DNA from: Pleodorina starrii
Taxonomy: Eukaryota > Chlorophyta > Chlorophyceae > Chlamydomonadales > Volvocaceae
Assembly: GCA_030267565.1 (NCBI GenBank)
Contig: BRXU01000014.1
Coordinates: 2,578,001-2,642,000 of the forward strand
Length of the DNA stretch: 64,000 bases
Reading direction: 5' to 3'
In this document: positions 10,012-26,582 of the stretch, one piece after another
Layout of the letters: each line of letters starts with the position of its first letter
How positions within the stretch are numbered: position 1 is the stretch's first letter
The notes under the pieces: model-generated
Databases searched by the model: none
The model's input: only the letters and a program-made list of their open reading frames with translations
Told to the model about the DNA's origin: nothing
Made by a program: the position numbers and the translations under genes

Positions 10012-13000
10012 CAGCGCGGCGTTTGCAGCAGCGGGCCCTGACGGCGCGCTTGCCGGCGCCCTGGCGGGCGGCGCTCGGGGCGGCATGCCGTGCGGCTGAG
10101 CTCCCGCCGCAATGGCGCCGCCGGCGGCAGCGGCAGCGGCCGCTGGCTGTAGCTGCGGCGGATGCATCGGCGGTTCCGCCGCAGCGGACGCGCCTAGCGT
10201 TCCCATCGTGGGTGCTGACGCCGGCTTGGGCGGCTGCGCTGCCGCCGCAGGCGGAGCGCGTGCCGGGGGCGGCGTGGGGCCCTGCCCAGTGCTCAGCTGC
10301 TGCTGCCGCTGGTCGCGAATGGCTTTGGCCTTGTTGGGTGTGGGCGTGCGCGATTTTGCCAGCGTAGCTGGCGGGCCGCGGCGCTCGTCGCGAGGCGGCG
10401 TGGCGTCCGGTCGAGGCGCGGCGGCGGCGGTGGCGGCGGCGGTGGGCGTGGCGGCGACGGATGACGGCGTGCCCAGGCTGCAAGCGCGGTCTGCGGTGCG
10501 GGGCAGAGGCAGCGGAAGCAAAGGCAGCAGCGCCGGCGGCGGATGGTTATGGTCCGGGTTCGAGCGCGCAGGGGACGCTGGCCATGACGGCGGTCAAAAG
10601 GGGGAGGGGTCAAGGGGCGATGGGCGCATCCTCTTGCCGCCAACTGACCGCATCCGGACCACATCCTCTTGCTGCTGATCCATTTGCCCCAATTACGACA
10701 CGGTGGCAAGCACAGCGATCCGCAGGCCCTGACAGAGTGGGTGAAAGGTGTCCAGCAACACAGGCAGTGCTGTAAAGCACTCCCCAGCCAGCCAGCCAGC
10801 CCCCACCTAACCCGAAGCCCAGCCAGCCCCGCGCTCACCCTCCATCTTGCGCCTCAGCGCCCCCAGCCGCACGTCCAGCCTCTCCAGGCTCTCCCGCAGC
10901 TGGTCCTGCTGGAACGAGTTGGTCAGCGGAGAGGCCGCCGCCGCCCCCGCCCTCGCCGCCGCTGCGCCCTTGCCCGCGCCGCGCACCGCTTTGCCGCCGC
11001 CGCCGGCCGCGCCCTTCGCCGCCGGCCCAGGCGCAGCGGCGGCGGGGAGTGCACCACCTTGCTGGATGGCGGCCGCGGGCTGCACCTGCGGGTCGTTGAT
11101 GATGCCCGCGGCCGCGAGACCCTACGGTTGGGCGATACCGGTTGGGCGGGAGCGGCGGCGGATGGGGCAACCGCACGACCAGCCAGACAGAATTGAAGCG
11201 CGGGCAAGAGCTGGAAGAGGGTACGCAAGCCGGCAGGTAACGCGCTAACCAGCAGATTACCGTAGCTTCGGCCGGGAAGGCCACATGTTGATCAACAACC
11301 GCATTCGCCAAAGCGCATCGCAGCAGACCGGTGGCCCGCATTGACGTGCGTGCCGTCAAGCCCTGGTCAAGCCCTGGTCAGCTGCAGTACTCCCCGCGTA
11401 TATGAACTTTCCCGCAGAGTGCAGCACCACACACCCCGTTTTCATGCACAGCATAGCACAGCACATACACAACAACAACGCGCACCATCATCACAGTTCC
11501 GTGCAGCACAGCACAGCACGACACAGCACACGTCCCACACCGGCAGCAGCTAAACACGCAGCACGCACCCGCCGAAGGATGTCCGCATCCAGGCGCTTCA
11601 GCGACGCAAGCAGCTTGTCCTCCTCCTCCGACAGGAGACGAATGGGCTCCACGCCCGCGCCGGCGCCTGCGGCCGCGGCGTTGCCCCGCTGCTGCTGTTG
11701 CTGCTGCAGCTGCTTGCCCGCAGCGGCTCGTGACTGCTCCAGGGGAGCCGAGCCTGCAGTCAGAAGGGGCAGTCAGAACGCGAATGTAACCGAGTCACGG
11801 TTCGTCGAAAGGATGGGCTGGTGGGGTCGGCCCATCACCTCTGTGTTCCGTGCTCTGCATGAGCGAAATGCAATGTAACGGAACACCCCATGACGTGGTT
11901 CGAGTCTCTACTGGCAGCCAAAAGCTTTCCACCGGTAGCTCTCTACTGGAAATCCGCGGGGGGAAGCAGGTCGCGACATGCAAGCAGCCGCCGTGTCAGG
12001 AGCCAAGGACCACCTGGAGGCCCGGCAGGGCCCGCCGGGACGCCGGCACCCTTCGGTTCGTAATGCCGGAGGTGCGGAAGAATCGCCCTCGGGTTCCATG
12101 GTGTAATTCGCAGAGCTTACCCGGCAACCCCATAAGCTCCCGAATCGCGGCGGTGAAGGGCGTCGACGGGCCCCGCCCGCCGTGCCGCGATGCCCCGACG
12201 GCGGCGGCGGCGCCGCCGTGCCCGCGCCCGCCGGTCGGCACCGCGCGGCTGGCGGCGGTGCTGGCAGTGCTGACGCCGCCCATTGGCGTGGCCGCGACGG
12301 AGGAGGGGATGCGCAGCGGCTGCGGCCGCGCGTCCGCCAATCGTTCCTGGTAGGCCGCGCTGGCGGCGGCGGCAGCGGCGGACGGCGACACGAACGCCTC
12401 CCGCCGGGGTGGCGGCGGCGGCAGCGACGCCTTGGACGAGACGCCGTACGGCTCCGGCGACGGAGTTTCGGAGTCGGAGACGTCGGACGCGCGCTCCAAA
12501 AAGTCAAAGTCGCTGTCGCTGGAGTCCTCGCGGGCTGGGCGTGGCGGCGGCGGCGGCGGCGTCGCCGTCGGGGCAGCGGGGGCGACGACGGCGGCAGCTG
12601 GCGCGTCGCGGGCCCGCGGTGGTGTTGGGATGCGCGAGGGCCTGGCGGTGCTTGATGGAGTGCCCCATGCTTGCTTAGCCCCAGCGGCGACGGAGCTGGA
12701 CCCCTGAGGACAAGATCACAGGCGAATACGTGTATACGTCGTGGCCCTGACGGAATCTGATGATGACGGATTAGTACTGAACCCCTGTCTACCCGTGTCT
12801 AATCAGCTCGCAGCCGGAGAATCTAAAATGTTTGATTGTTGACGCGCGGCCCTGAAAGGCCCTGAGATGTGGGGGTGATGTTTTCCTGGCTCGCGCCCCT
12901 CCCAAAGCACCCGTCCCAGGCTCGCCAGGCACCCTACCAGGGAGTGCACAAGGGCCCTGATGCCACGCAGCTAGCCACGGCAGGTTCAGTGGCTGCAGGA

Positions 13001-16000
13001 TACCGTAGCTCAGTGCAAGCATATATAGCAGAACCCCTTCCAAGCACTTACGCGACCCGCAACCGACATCGCCACGGGACATACCTGTGCCTCCGACCCC
13101 GGCGTGGGGACGCTGGCAACGCTGTCGCCAGCGTCGGCGGCGCTGCGCGCCGCAGGCACGGCCCGTACCGGCGACGGCTGCCGTACATACGACCCAATCG
13201 TCGACGGCGCCTTGGGCCCCAGTGGCGATGCCTCCTTGGCGACGCTGCCCCCCGCCGCCGACGGCGACGCCGCCGCTGCCGGGCCCCCTGAAGCGCGCTC
13301 GGACCTGCTGCGCTGCATGGCGGCCGCCTTCGCGGCGGCGGACTCCGCCTGCAGAACCTCCCGGGCAGCCCGCTCCCGCTCCGCGCGCTCTCGGGCCTGA
13401 CAAGTACGACCGTTACGGCATGTACGGGGCGAGCTGAGCTCTATGGCCACATCATCGAAGTACATGAGAGCGCGCGCGTGTGCGCGCTGCCGCCCTTGCC
13501 ACGCCACAGAAGCATACCCGTTATGCTACACGCGAAGCACGCGCGGCGGCGGGTCATGTATGTACCGTACACATACCTACGGCCTTACCTGTACTGCAGC
13601 CTGTGCGTAGCTGCCCTCGTTGATCAGCGGCCGCTCCGCCGGCGTCGCAGCGACGACGGCGGCGGCGTTGGCGCTGGCTTGTCTGCCAATGGACGCCGTA
13701 CCGCCCGCCACGTGGACTGTCGTACCACTCCCACGGCGGGTTCCGGATCCTGGCCCGGGCCCGGGGCTGTCCAGGACTGCGACCACAGGCAGGAGAGGGG
13801 CATGTGAAGGGGGTGGCGACGAGCTTGTGGCAAGGCGGACAATGCACTAGAGGGCACTCAAAAGCTGAGACTGAAAAGGCTGCACACACACTCACACACG
13901 TGCGTGCTGGGGCATCCGTCGATGCTGGCGGTTGCGCAAACCTCCGACACAGCAAGCTCATAGCCACACGGCAGCGCTGGGAAGCGACAAACATACCTGC
14001 GCCTGTGGGGGTCCCGTATCCACCGCCAGACGGCGACTTCTTCGGCTGCGGCGCGGCTGCGGCGGCCTTGCGCGGCGTCGATGTGGCGCTGCCAGACGCG
14101 GACGCACCGCCGCTGCTGCTGCCGCCAGCAGCCCCGCGCGCACCGCCATGCGGCGCCGCCGGCGCGCCGGCGGCACCGCCGCCGCCGCCGTTGACCGGTA
14201 TCGTCCACGTCAGCGCGGCTTGCGCTGGCGCCGCCACCGCCTCCGGCGCCGCTACCGGGATCACTGGAGGAGCCACGGGCAGCGGCGCCGCCAGCCCAGC
14301 GGCGGCGGCAGGAGCCGCGAAAGCGAATGAGCCGCACTGGGAGTCCTCCGGCGCATCAGCCGCAGCCGCAGCCGCGGCCCCATTAGCTGCCGCGGGCGCC
14401 ATTGGGCCCCAGCCGCCAGGGAGCGCCTGCGCCTCTGCCTGCGCGTGACCCGGCTCCGGTCCTGATGCCATCATGGTCACCTGCGGCTGCGTCGGGAAGG
14501 CCAGCGGACCCAGCGGACCCAGCGTGGGCGGAAGCGGCGGCGGCGGCGGCTCGGACGCCGCCGCGCCTGCTGGCGCCATAGCCGACGTTGGCACGGGCAG
14601 CTGCGGCGCTGGCAGCCACCGTGCTTCTGCCTGCTGCTGCTGGTGCTGCTGCTGGTTCACCAGGAATGGCTGCTCAGAGCGGGGCTGCGGCTGCAGCAGG
14701 TGATGCTGCGGCGGAGGCTGCTCCTGCTGCTGATGCTGAGGCTGTTGCTGCTGAGTGTGTTGAAGATGGAGGTGCTGTGCGGCGGAAACCGGGTTTGGCA
14801 ACGGTTGGGGTTGGAGTGGAAGCTGATGGGGCTGCTGTGAATACGTGGGGGGCCCGGCCGCTGTTGCGCCGAGGGGCCCGGCGGGCCCGATGGCTGCGAC
14901 CGGCGCCACAGCCATGTCCGCCGTCGGCGCCTGGGCTGCGGGCTGGCGGGGGAGGTTCCACTGCAGCAGCGGCGCGGCAGCCGCCGCCTGCGGAAGCTGC
15001 ACGGGCGGCGGCGGCGGCGGCTCAGCGCCGTTGGCACCCGCCGCCGCCGTCGGTTCCGTAAAGTTGGTGGAAAGGGTGCGTAGATTCGCAACCGCCTCCC
15101 CGTGCCCCATGACCTCAAACTCGGCTTTGAGGGCCTTGCGCAGCGCCGACAGCTCCTGGATCTCGCGCATCAGCGCATCCAGATCCGGATCCGGATTCGC
15201 ACCCGCCGCAGCGGGGGCCGGAGGCGAGGCCGGGGCCGGCGGTGCTGTGGTCGCGCAGCTCGGAGCGTCGGCAGGCAGGGCCGGTCCTGCGGCCGCTGGC
15301 GCGGTGCAGTACCGCTCGTCCACGGGCTCGTCCACGGACTCCTCAACGAAAGGCTGCCCGTCGCCGCAGGCGCCGTCGACGTCGTCGCCGCTGCCGTACA
15401 GATTGGCGCCGCCATCGCCGCCGCCGGCTGGTCGCTGCAGCACCTGGAAGCTGTTGGGCGCTCCGGCGGCGACGCCGCTGCCAACGACGCTCGGCCCGCT
15501 ACGTGGCGCCTGGCTAGGCGTGGCGGCCGACCCGTGGGTCACAACGACCCCCGGGCGCGCCGGGGTCCTGGTCCATCCCAACTCCCTGGGCACGGGCTCC
15601 TGCCGCCGCGGCAAATTTGCTCCTTCCGACGGATGCGGTCCCTGCCGTACGTCAATCGCTGCTGCTATCCCAGCACCACCCAACACCGGCGGCCCGTTGG
15701 CCGACGATTTGCCAACGCTGCTGCCGGCAGCGGCGGCCGCGGTGGCGGCAGACGTGGGTCGTGAAGCCGACGGCTGCTTGAGCGCAGCCGCCGCTGCCGC
15801 GGCTGCGGCGGGGTACAGCAGGGATATCGGCGATGCCGCCCGCACCGGCGACGCCGCTCTCATAGGCGACGCCGCCCCCGCCCCCGCCGTCGGTGGCGGC
15901 AGCGGCGCGCAGGACGGCGAGGCGGAGACGGGCCGCGACGCGGCGGCGGAACGCGACCGGAAGTCGAAGCTCGAGACCGAGTCTTCAAGAAGGGAGGTCT

Positions 16001-19000
16001 GGTAGCCGGAGCCAGCCAGGCGGCTGCCGCCGCCGCCGGTGCACGTGCTCGGGCCCGACCAGGGCCTCGCGGAGATGTGGCTGCCCGTCAGGACGCTGCC
16101 CTCCGCCGTACCTGGCGGCCGCTCCAGGGACTCCTCCATGTCGAGCTCAACCTGGCTGATCTGGCCGCTGACGCCGCCAGAAACGCCGCGGCCGGCGGCA
16201 GGCTCCTTCTCCTCCTCCTCCTCCTCCAGATCCACCTCCCCGTCGACCTCCAAGCCGCCCTCTACCTCCATTTCCGGCTGTGCGTCAGCTGCCGCCTCCT
16301 CGGCGCGGGTGGCTGGGCGTTTAGCTGGCGCGATGGGGCTGGACGAGGCGGGGGTCGCAGAGATATGCCCAGGCCTGCGCGAGCTGACCGGTGCGGCTGC
16401 AGCAGCAGCTGCTTGCGCTGCCTCAAGGGACGGCTGCGTCGTTACATCCGTATACAGTTGCTGTGGCCGCAGCACCTGCGGCTGCGGCTGCGGCGGCTGC
16501 AGGTCAGCGAATGCCGCTAGCGGCTGCACCGGCGGCTCTTGCCACTGAGCCTCCGGAGGCTGCGGCTGTGCCGGCATCGGCGCGGGGGGCGCATGCCCAG
16601 CCGGGGCGTCTGACGCGGCAACGCCGAGGCCCTGGCCATCGCAGTAGGGCCGCGCAGGCGGTGCACTGCCGCCGCCGGCGCTTCCCGTTAGGCTGACGGC
16701 GTCCAGCAGCGACGTCGCCGAGTGCTGGCGGTGGAAGCGCTGCGACGGGCCGCCGCTGGTCCGGGGCGGCGACGCCGGCGGCGATGGCGCGCGGAAGGGC
16801 GCCACCTGCGCCTGCTGTGGCGGGTGCGCCTGGGGCTGGGGCTGCGGCGCCGCTGCGGCACCGTCTCCCTCCCCAGGTGGGACCACCTGCTGCGCCTGCG
16901 GACTGAGCGGTGGGAGGGACACCGGCGGGCTGGCCAGGACGCCACTGGGGCTGGAGAGGCGCGCGGCTGAGGCGGACAGCGGCCGGCCCGGCGCAACGGG
17001 CGGCAACTGTGAGCCCTGGGGCTGTGGGTGGGGTTGCGATACCGTCAGCCGCAGCCCCGGCCCCGGCTCTGGAGCGTCGGATGATGGGGTTGGAGCGTGT
17101 GCTGAGCCTTGCGCCTGCTGCTGTGGCTGCTGCGAGGCCGTAACGCCATCACGCAGGCCGGTCCAGCTTTCCTGGCGCGACTCCCGCGCCAGCTCCGGAG
17201 CGGCCGGCGGCTGGCCTCCCACCATCCTCCCGCCCAAAACTGTCGCTGGCTTCGCCGCTTGCGACTGCACTGTGGGCGCTTGCGCCTGGCCGACCCATGG
17301 GTCCGCCTCTCCAGTGCCTGCTGGCTGCGACGCTGCTGCCGCCAACGACGGCTCGGTCGGCGCCTCACCGTCGCATGAACCGCCGGAAAGCAGATGCCGA
17401 GACTGCCGACCCTGCTGTAACAACGTCTGCTGCTCCCTCCCCGGCTGTTGCTGTTGCACTTCCAGGCTGCTCTGCACCGGCTGTGGCGGTGACACCGCTG
17501 GCGAGGCCGTGTCCGAGGGCGCGCGGCTCGGCCCCGGCGGCGAGGAGAAGCGCACCAGGTCCGCGCTCATGTCAACACGGCCGCCTGCCGCCCCCGGCGC
17601 TTGGCTCTGGCCCTGTGGCCAGGAGGCCTGGCCGGCAGCCCCTTGGGTCAGGCTCAGGCTCTGCCGCCGTTCCGCCCCCCCGCTGTCAGCTGATCCCTGG
17701 ACCGCCGCCGCCGGACGCGGCTGGGATGGAGGGCTCGGGGCTGGCGCCAGGGTAGGTGGCTCAACGACAGCGGCAGCGCCGACGCCCTGCTGTGGCGCTG
17801 CCATGCCGTACAGCGGGGCTGCGGTAGACGCAGCCATCGCCGCGGCCGCCGGCGGCATCGGCGGCGGCACGGCGTGGTGCAGCGCAACCGAATCCCTCTG
17901 CCACATCGCCGGTCCGCCGCTGTCCCCCACGGCCACGCTGTGCCGAATCGCCGCCGGCGACCGAGCCTGCCCCTGGCCACCTGAGCTCAGCAGCGCCGCC
18001 TGCGATGGTGACGCGTCCTCCGCAGCCCAGCGCCCAACTGCCACGCCAGAGTCGGGGCTCGGAGCCCCATCCGGGCCCCAAGACGCCGCAACCGGAACGC
18101 CAGCCGCCGCTGTCGCGGTGGCGGCGTCCGTGCCGTCCAGTGCCCACGGCGGCGGTGGGGGCTCCGCCTGCGGGTCTGCGGTGGCGGCGGCGGGCGGCTG
18201 AGCCGGCACGCCCCAGCCTCGCCGCGCGTGGCGCTGGTCCTGCCGGGCCGGGTGTTGCTGCAATTGCTGGGGCACAGGCACTGGCGATGCCGCCGCTGCC
18301 GCCGCGTTCCAGGGCTGTGCACCGGGGTGACAGTCCTGAGACCGCGTCGTCAGCATCGATTGCGGCTGCGGCGCCTGCTGTTGCTGCTGTGGCGGCGGTG
18401 GCAACTGCCCCGCAGAGCGCGGAGACGACAACCTAAAGCCGTCGGCCTGCTGAAGAGCCGCCAGCGTGCCATCCGCCTGCAGACTGGCCTCTAACGGGTC
18501 ATCCGGAATCCCCAGCCTCGCAGGCGCCGCTGGCACAGCGCGAGCCTGCTGCGTCGGTGCGCGCGTCTCCGCCGCCGCTACCGGCGGCCACTGTTGCTGC
18601 GAGGGCGCATCGTACGGTCCCGGCAGCGGCGGCCGCTGGCCGCGGGGTGACCCGCGCGGTGACCCACGGGGCGCAGCGGCGCTGTCACCCGGGTAACCAA
18701 AGCTTGGAGTCGGCGGCGCCGCTTCGACCCACGGGTCGGCCTCCGCCCCCGCAGACGATGCCGCGAGGTCCAGCGAAGACGGGTCTAAAGGGACGGTGCG
18801 GTACCGCGCTGTGGACGTTACGCCGCGCCGCAAGCCGCCGGAGCTGGCGATGCTTCCCACTGCGGCCGCCCCGCTGCCGCCGACGCTGCTCCCGCCATCG
18901 GCGGCGTGGGCGTCGCCCGTCAGACCCGCGAGTCCATCCGCCCAGCTGCCCCTGTCTGGCGCGTTGGCCGCGGCAGGCGGGTACAGAATCGCCGCCGGCG

Positions 19001-21213
19001 GCCCCTCCACGCCCGAGTCGCCTGTGGCTGCGTCCGCTGAGTGCTGCTGTGGCTGCTGCCTGTCCGACGCGAAATTGGCATGCACCGGCTCGCCACTGCC
19101 TATGCTGACCGCTCCCGGCGTTGGTAGCTGCTGCTGCTGGCACTGCCACCCAGATGCCGATGAAGCCCCAGGCCCGGAGCCCGGGGTCCCCACCCAGCTA
19201 GGCGCGTCGCTGTATTTGTAGCTTTCCCTTCCAGCAGTGCCTGCGGTGACGGCGTTGGTGGCGGCGGCGGCGGCGCCGCCGCCGCCGCGGTGGTCCGGCA
19301 CATGGCGCGGCGACGCTTGGGTCTGCGCAGGCGGCGCCGAAACGCCGTTGCCATTGTACTGCTGCGTTGGGACGAGCGCCACTTGGACGGTTTCCTGCGG
19401 CGGGGCTGCGCGGACGAGCCGGTGGGAGCAGGGAAGGAGTGCTGCTTGGACCTTGGAGTTGTTCGGCCAGAGCAGGAGAGCAGCAGCTAGAGAGCCGTCA
19501 CCTCTCAGGTGCTGGGGTGCCACCCGACCAAGCAGCTGCGTGGACTGTGTGACTGACAGCGCGATGACAAAACGGCAGCCAAAATTGGAAGCGTCCGCCC
19601 GCCCACCGCCTCTTCATCAACCTCCCAATCGCCCTTCCCCAATCGCCACGACAGCGGCTCACCAGGTGCACCTCGGAAGGGGCTCTTGTAGGGCGACCGG
19701 TGCCGCGCGATACGCGACGTGGGCTCCTCCGGGGGGTTCTGCTCAGCCTGCGCGCAGCCACGACACGCCGTAAGTTTAAAAGGCTGCCCAAACGGCCACT
19801 TCAACCCAACCATCCGCCTTCCATCCGCACTTGAATGGACGAACGTTTACCGCACCCACACCCGCACCCCTATCCGCACTCCTCCGCCTCCTGCCCCCAC
19901 CCGCACCCGTATGGGTGCGCACCCATATCCGCACTCCTCCGCCTCCTGCCCCCACCCGCACCGCACCTGCAGCTCCTTCTGCTTCAGCAGCTCATCGAAT
20001 CCCGCCTCAGCCGCCATTCGCAGCTCCTCCCATGTCAATGGCACCACCGGCGCCCCATCCTGCCCAGCGCCACCTCCAGCAGGCCCTGCTGCCGCGCCAG
20101 CCGGCGCCTGCAGAGCGAATGACGCAACGAACAGGCATCTCCCTTTACAAGTCGAAGTTCTGCACGGGGGACATTACAGTTTGGAAAGCGCAGGATATTA
20201 CCTTGACAGCTGCCACCGCCTGCTGCCGCTGCTGCTTGATGAAGTCCTGCAGCCCCTGCCGCCACTCGCGGCGCTTCTCCTCCGCCTGGGACTGCCGCAC
20301 CGGGTCGCATGCCGGAGGGGCGGGCTGCACACGCGGCAGTGCCGAGAGGGAGAAATGGTGAGAGACGTTGAGCGGGCACAGGCCATGGACAGTGGGCCGG
20401 GGAGACGGGCGTCCCAAGGAGGACGCGGTGTGGGAGGATTGCTGTGCTGAGTGTGTGGCAATCTGCTGAAGGATGCACACTGCGCCATGTTGGGGGAACG
20501 CCATCATTACCATCGTTCGCCACGATGGTACAGGTGGTAGCGGTACATGGCGGGCTCGCTGGGGTCGCGCTGGCTCGCTGTGGCGCCTGGTATGGCCAGA
20601 CAGTTCAGCCCGGTCCGGCCCGGCCCCCGGCCCTTACGCACCTGCACGGGCTTTTGCTTGGCACCCTTTTTCAGGATGGGCTTCTTGGGGGCGGGAGGCT
20701 GCTGCCACGGCTTGCGCATTCGCTCGTCCTGCTCAAGCCGCTCCATACGCCGTCGCTCCAAAGCCTCTTTCGCCTGCGGGAGCCAGCCCGTACAAGAGAC
20801 GTACAGCAACACTCGGCATGGCAACCTATGCGGCTTGGCTTCCGGCTGCCGCAGATCGAGGCAGCTGGGGGGATTGCTGGTATATCGGCCGTGCTGGGGA
20901 AGCCGCACGCAGCCTTGCCCATGCGCGATGGCGGGAAACCCCACCAACCTCCGTTTTAACCGCAGCCAGGGGGCCCCCAGCTATACCTTTTGATCCTCCT
21001 CCTGCTTTCTCCGCTTTTCCTCCTCTTCTTTTTTCCTGCGATCGGCGAAGCGTTCCGCGACGAGTTATTGGTAGGGGACCTAACGGTGTACTTGCGGGCC
21101 CGTTGGCGTCCTTCGCCTTCCGACAGGCTGCCCTCGCACGCCGCTCACTTGCGACGCCGCTCATTCTCCTCACGAAGCTTCTGGAACTTCTCGTCAGGCG
21201 TGCCCGCTGCCAT
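8746..21213 (-). CDS. Giant low-complexity / coiled-coil protein (~3067 aa)
   Basis: Exons in transcription order: 21213-21149 (ATG), 21035-20987, 20773-20642, 20324-20202, 20107-19967, 19394-13997, 13776-13589, 13396-13085, 12703-12121, 11753-11569, 11121-10839, 10490-8746 (stop TAA). The total of 9204 nt is in phase throughout. The first ~120 residues are charged and helical (MAAGTPDEKFQKLREENER, EEEEKRRKQEDQKAKEALE), and TWEELRMAAEAGFDELLKQ lies near residue 150. The 5398-nt exon encodes about 1800 residues rich in Ala, Pro, Gln and Ser with a predicted helix near residue 1570 (LDALMREIQELSALRKALKA). Further coiled-coil stretches lie near 2033 (ARERAERERAAREVL), 2370 (EEEDKLLASLKRLDADILRR) and 2465. 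The last ~580 residues are Gln/Pro/Met-rich. I do not recognise the family; a cytoskeletal or centrosomal scaffold is possible but unproven. The acceptors at 19395 and 11122 are the softest calls. Confidence 0.8.
15529..15540. repeat. GACCCGTGGGTC palindrome, copy 2
   Basis: Lies in the 5.4 kb exon of the giant minus-strand gene and is read there as T-H-G-S. Confidence 0.95.
17292..17303. repeat. GACCCATGGGTC palindrome, copy 3
   Basis: Same 5.4 kb exon, read on the minus strand as D-P-W-V within EADPWVGQ. Confidence 0.95.
18726..18737. repeat. GACCCACGGGTC palindrome, copy 4
   Basis: Same exon, read on the minus strand as D-P-W-V within EADPWVEAAP, more than 1.4 kb from copy 3. Confidence 0.95.
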
Positions 21214-21590
21214 CGCGTGCCTGCTTCCTAGCTCCCTTGCGGAGTCAGCGGTCACATTGCCTTAACAAATGCACGCTATGACATGTAACCATAATTATGT
21301 ACATCTATCCCTGCCCATAACTGATTTAAGGAGGGCGCTACGCGCGGGCTGGAACAGGACGCGGATAGTCAAACGGGGTCACTTTGCCAACTTTGTAAAT
21401 TGTATCGGTAACATAGCAAGATTGGCTTGTATCAAACGTGCTGATCTTTTGGAAAGGCCAGCTAGAAGGAGTTTTGCCTCTGTTCGTCCCACTTTCTCGC
21501 TTCCGTACAGCGAAAAAGACAAAACCAAACTGTTCCGCCACTCTCTGTCCTTTTGGGTTGAACCGGTATCTAGAGCCTTTCGTGATCACC
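21214..21590. promoter_or_regulatory. Divergent promoter region, giant gene / ASADH
   Basis: The 377 bp separate two head-to-head start codons (minus-strand ATG at 21213, plus-strand ATG at 21591). The stretch is less GC-rich than its surroundings. No convincing TATA box was identified. Both 5' UTRs and any shared control elements must fit here. Confidence 0.6.
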
Positions 21591-25193
<3,603 letters not shown>

Positions 25194-25223
25194 GGCCGCT
25201 GAGACTGCCGGTCGAGGCGGGCC

Positions 25224-25235
25224 GACCCCTGGGTC
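25224..25235. repeat. GACCCCTGGGTC palindrome, copy 5
   Basis: Lies 31 bp after the ASADH stop codon, in the presumed 3' UTR. The central dinucleotide is CT, so the arms are perfect and the centre is not. Confidence 0.95.
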
Positions 25236-25901
25236 ACCTGCAAGTGACAAGGCTCGGCAGCCTTTTGGACTTCGCGTTTGCGTGCCTAACGCAAGCGGGT
25301 GTGGTGCTACGGTATATGTACTGGATTTTGGGCTTGCGAGAGCAAGCAAGCGGGCGGGATTCTGGACCTTGAATAACCCAAAGACACGGCGGTTTGGGAG
25401 ACTTCGGATAGCGGGCACTGTGGAGCGGTTTTGCTTTGGCCAGCCAGCGGTGCAGGGCCGCGCCCGTCCGGCCAGGAGCTGGCCAGGCGAGGGATAGGCG
25501 TCGGAAGAGGTCGCCGCTGTGCCGTAAGCACGTCTGGTCGTAAGTAGTTGCTGCGGCTAAGGACGAGGAGCCGGCTGAAAACGGGCAAGAGCCCCCCACA
25601 TACAGCAGGGCCTTGTTGCGTGCGCGTTGGTAAAATCCGCGTTGGTGCGATGACATGAGCACATGACAGCTTGTGACTTTCAACAGGAGACGGCCAACCT
25701 GTATAATGGCGCTGCTGAGATGGTGCAGTTTGTGGCAACGACGGTTACGGCACGAGCAGCAAGTGGTGTCGTGGTTTTTTCTTAACTCGAGGGCGGTGTG
25801 GTTGTGCACTTGGTACACATGTACGCGCGGTGGTGATTTGTGATGGGGCTACACGGCTGCGCCTTGGCGGCGTTTTCTAAGGATGCAGGGGAAGCTTGCT
25901 G

Positions 25902-25906
25902 TGTAA
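25902..25906 (+). promoter_or_regulatory. TGTAA poly(A) signal candidate, ASADH
   Basis: First TGTAA after the ASADH stop at 25193, implying a 3' UTR of about 700 nt, which is within the normal range for these algae. Confidence 0.4.
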
Positions 25907-26582
25907 GAAGTTCTGGGAGGAACTTGATGTGAGGAGCAGCTGCAGGGCTTCCTCTCCACTACTACTGCCGTTGCCGGCAGGCCGCCAACGGATCCGTCTC
26001 TCTTGGCTCCCACCTCGTGACACACCCGATCAGCCGAAAACATTATAATCAGAAAGACCAGCCTTGTGCCTGGGATGCTGGGGACTGCAGTAAATGTAGT
26101 TGTGGGCAGGGGAGCCCCCTGGTGGTGGGAGCAGGGCTGTGAAGCGCATGGGGCGCCGCAAGGGAGAGCCGAAAGCCTTCGCACGCGCAGACACATGCTC
26201 ATGTAGACCGAATCTAAATGAATTGGGACGGTGCCGTAGTTGCCGTGCATTGCCATTGTCGCCCCGCTCCAGAGCCCCTCACGCGTACGGCAATTCGTAC
26301 ATTATTCTCCGACGCTTGTTTGCATCCTTTTAGCCGGTCATTATCTTGTATACGTTTCCTGCTGTTTTCATCGTGTCGCTTGCTAGTGTTGTACTTGCCA
26401 GTGCGCCCATAACGGTGGGACCCAAAGCCTCCCCTACAGCAGTCTTGCGATTAACATAATGATTACGTCTGGCTGAACTGTGAGGTTACTGTAGCCAACC
26501 AATATTGCGTAACTTCTGTTCTAGGGTCATTTTGTTCTAGGATCTTCTCGCGTTTGCCGGTGTTTGCCTAAACACAGCGACC
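25907..26582. other. Intergenic region before zinc-knuckle gene
   Basis: No gene is seen. The last 250 bp before the ATG at 26583 are relatively AT-rich and should hold the promoter and 5' UTR. The start is preceded by ACAGCGACC. Confidence 0.55.
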
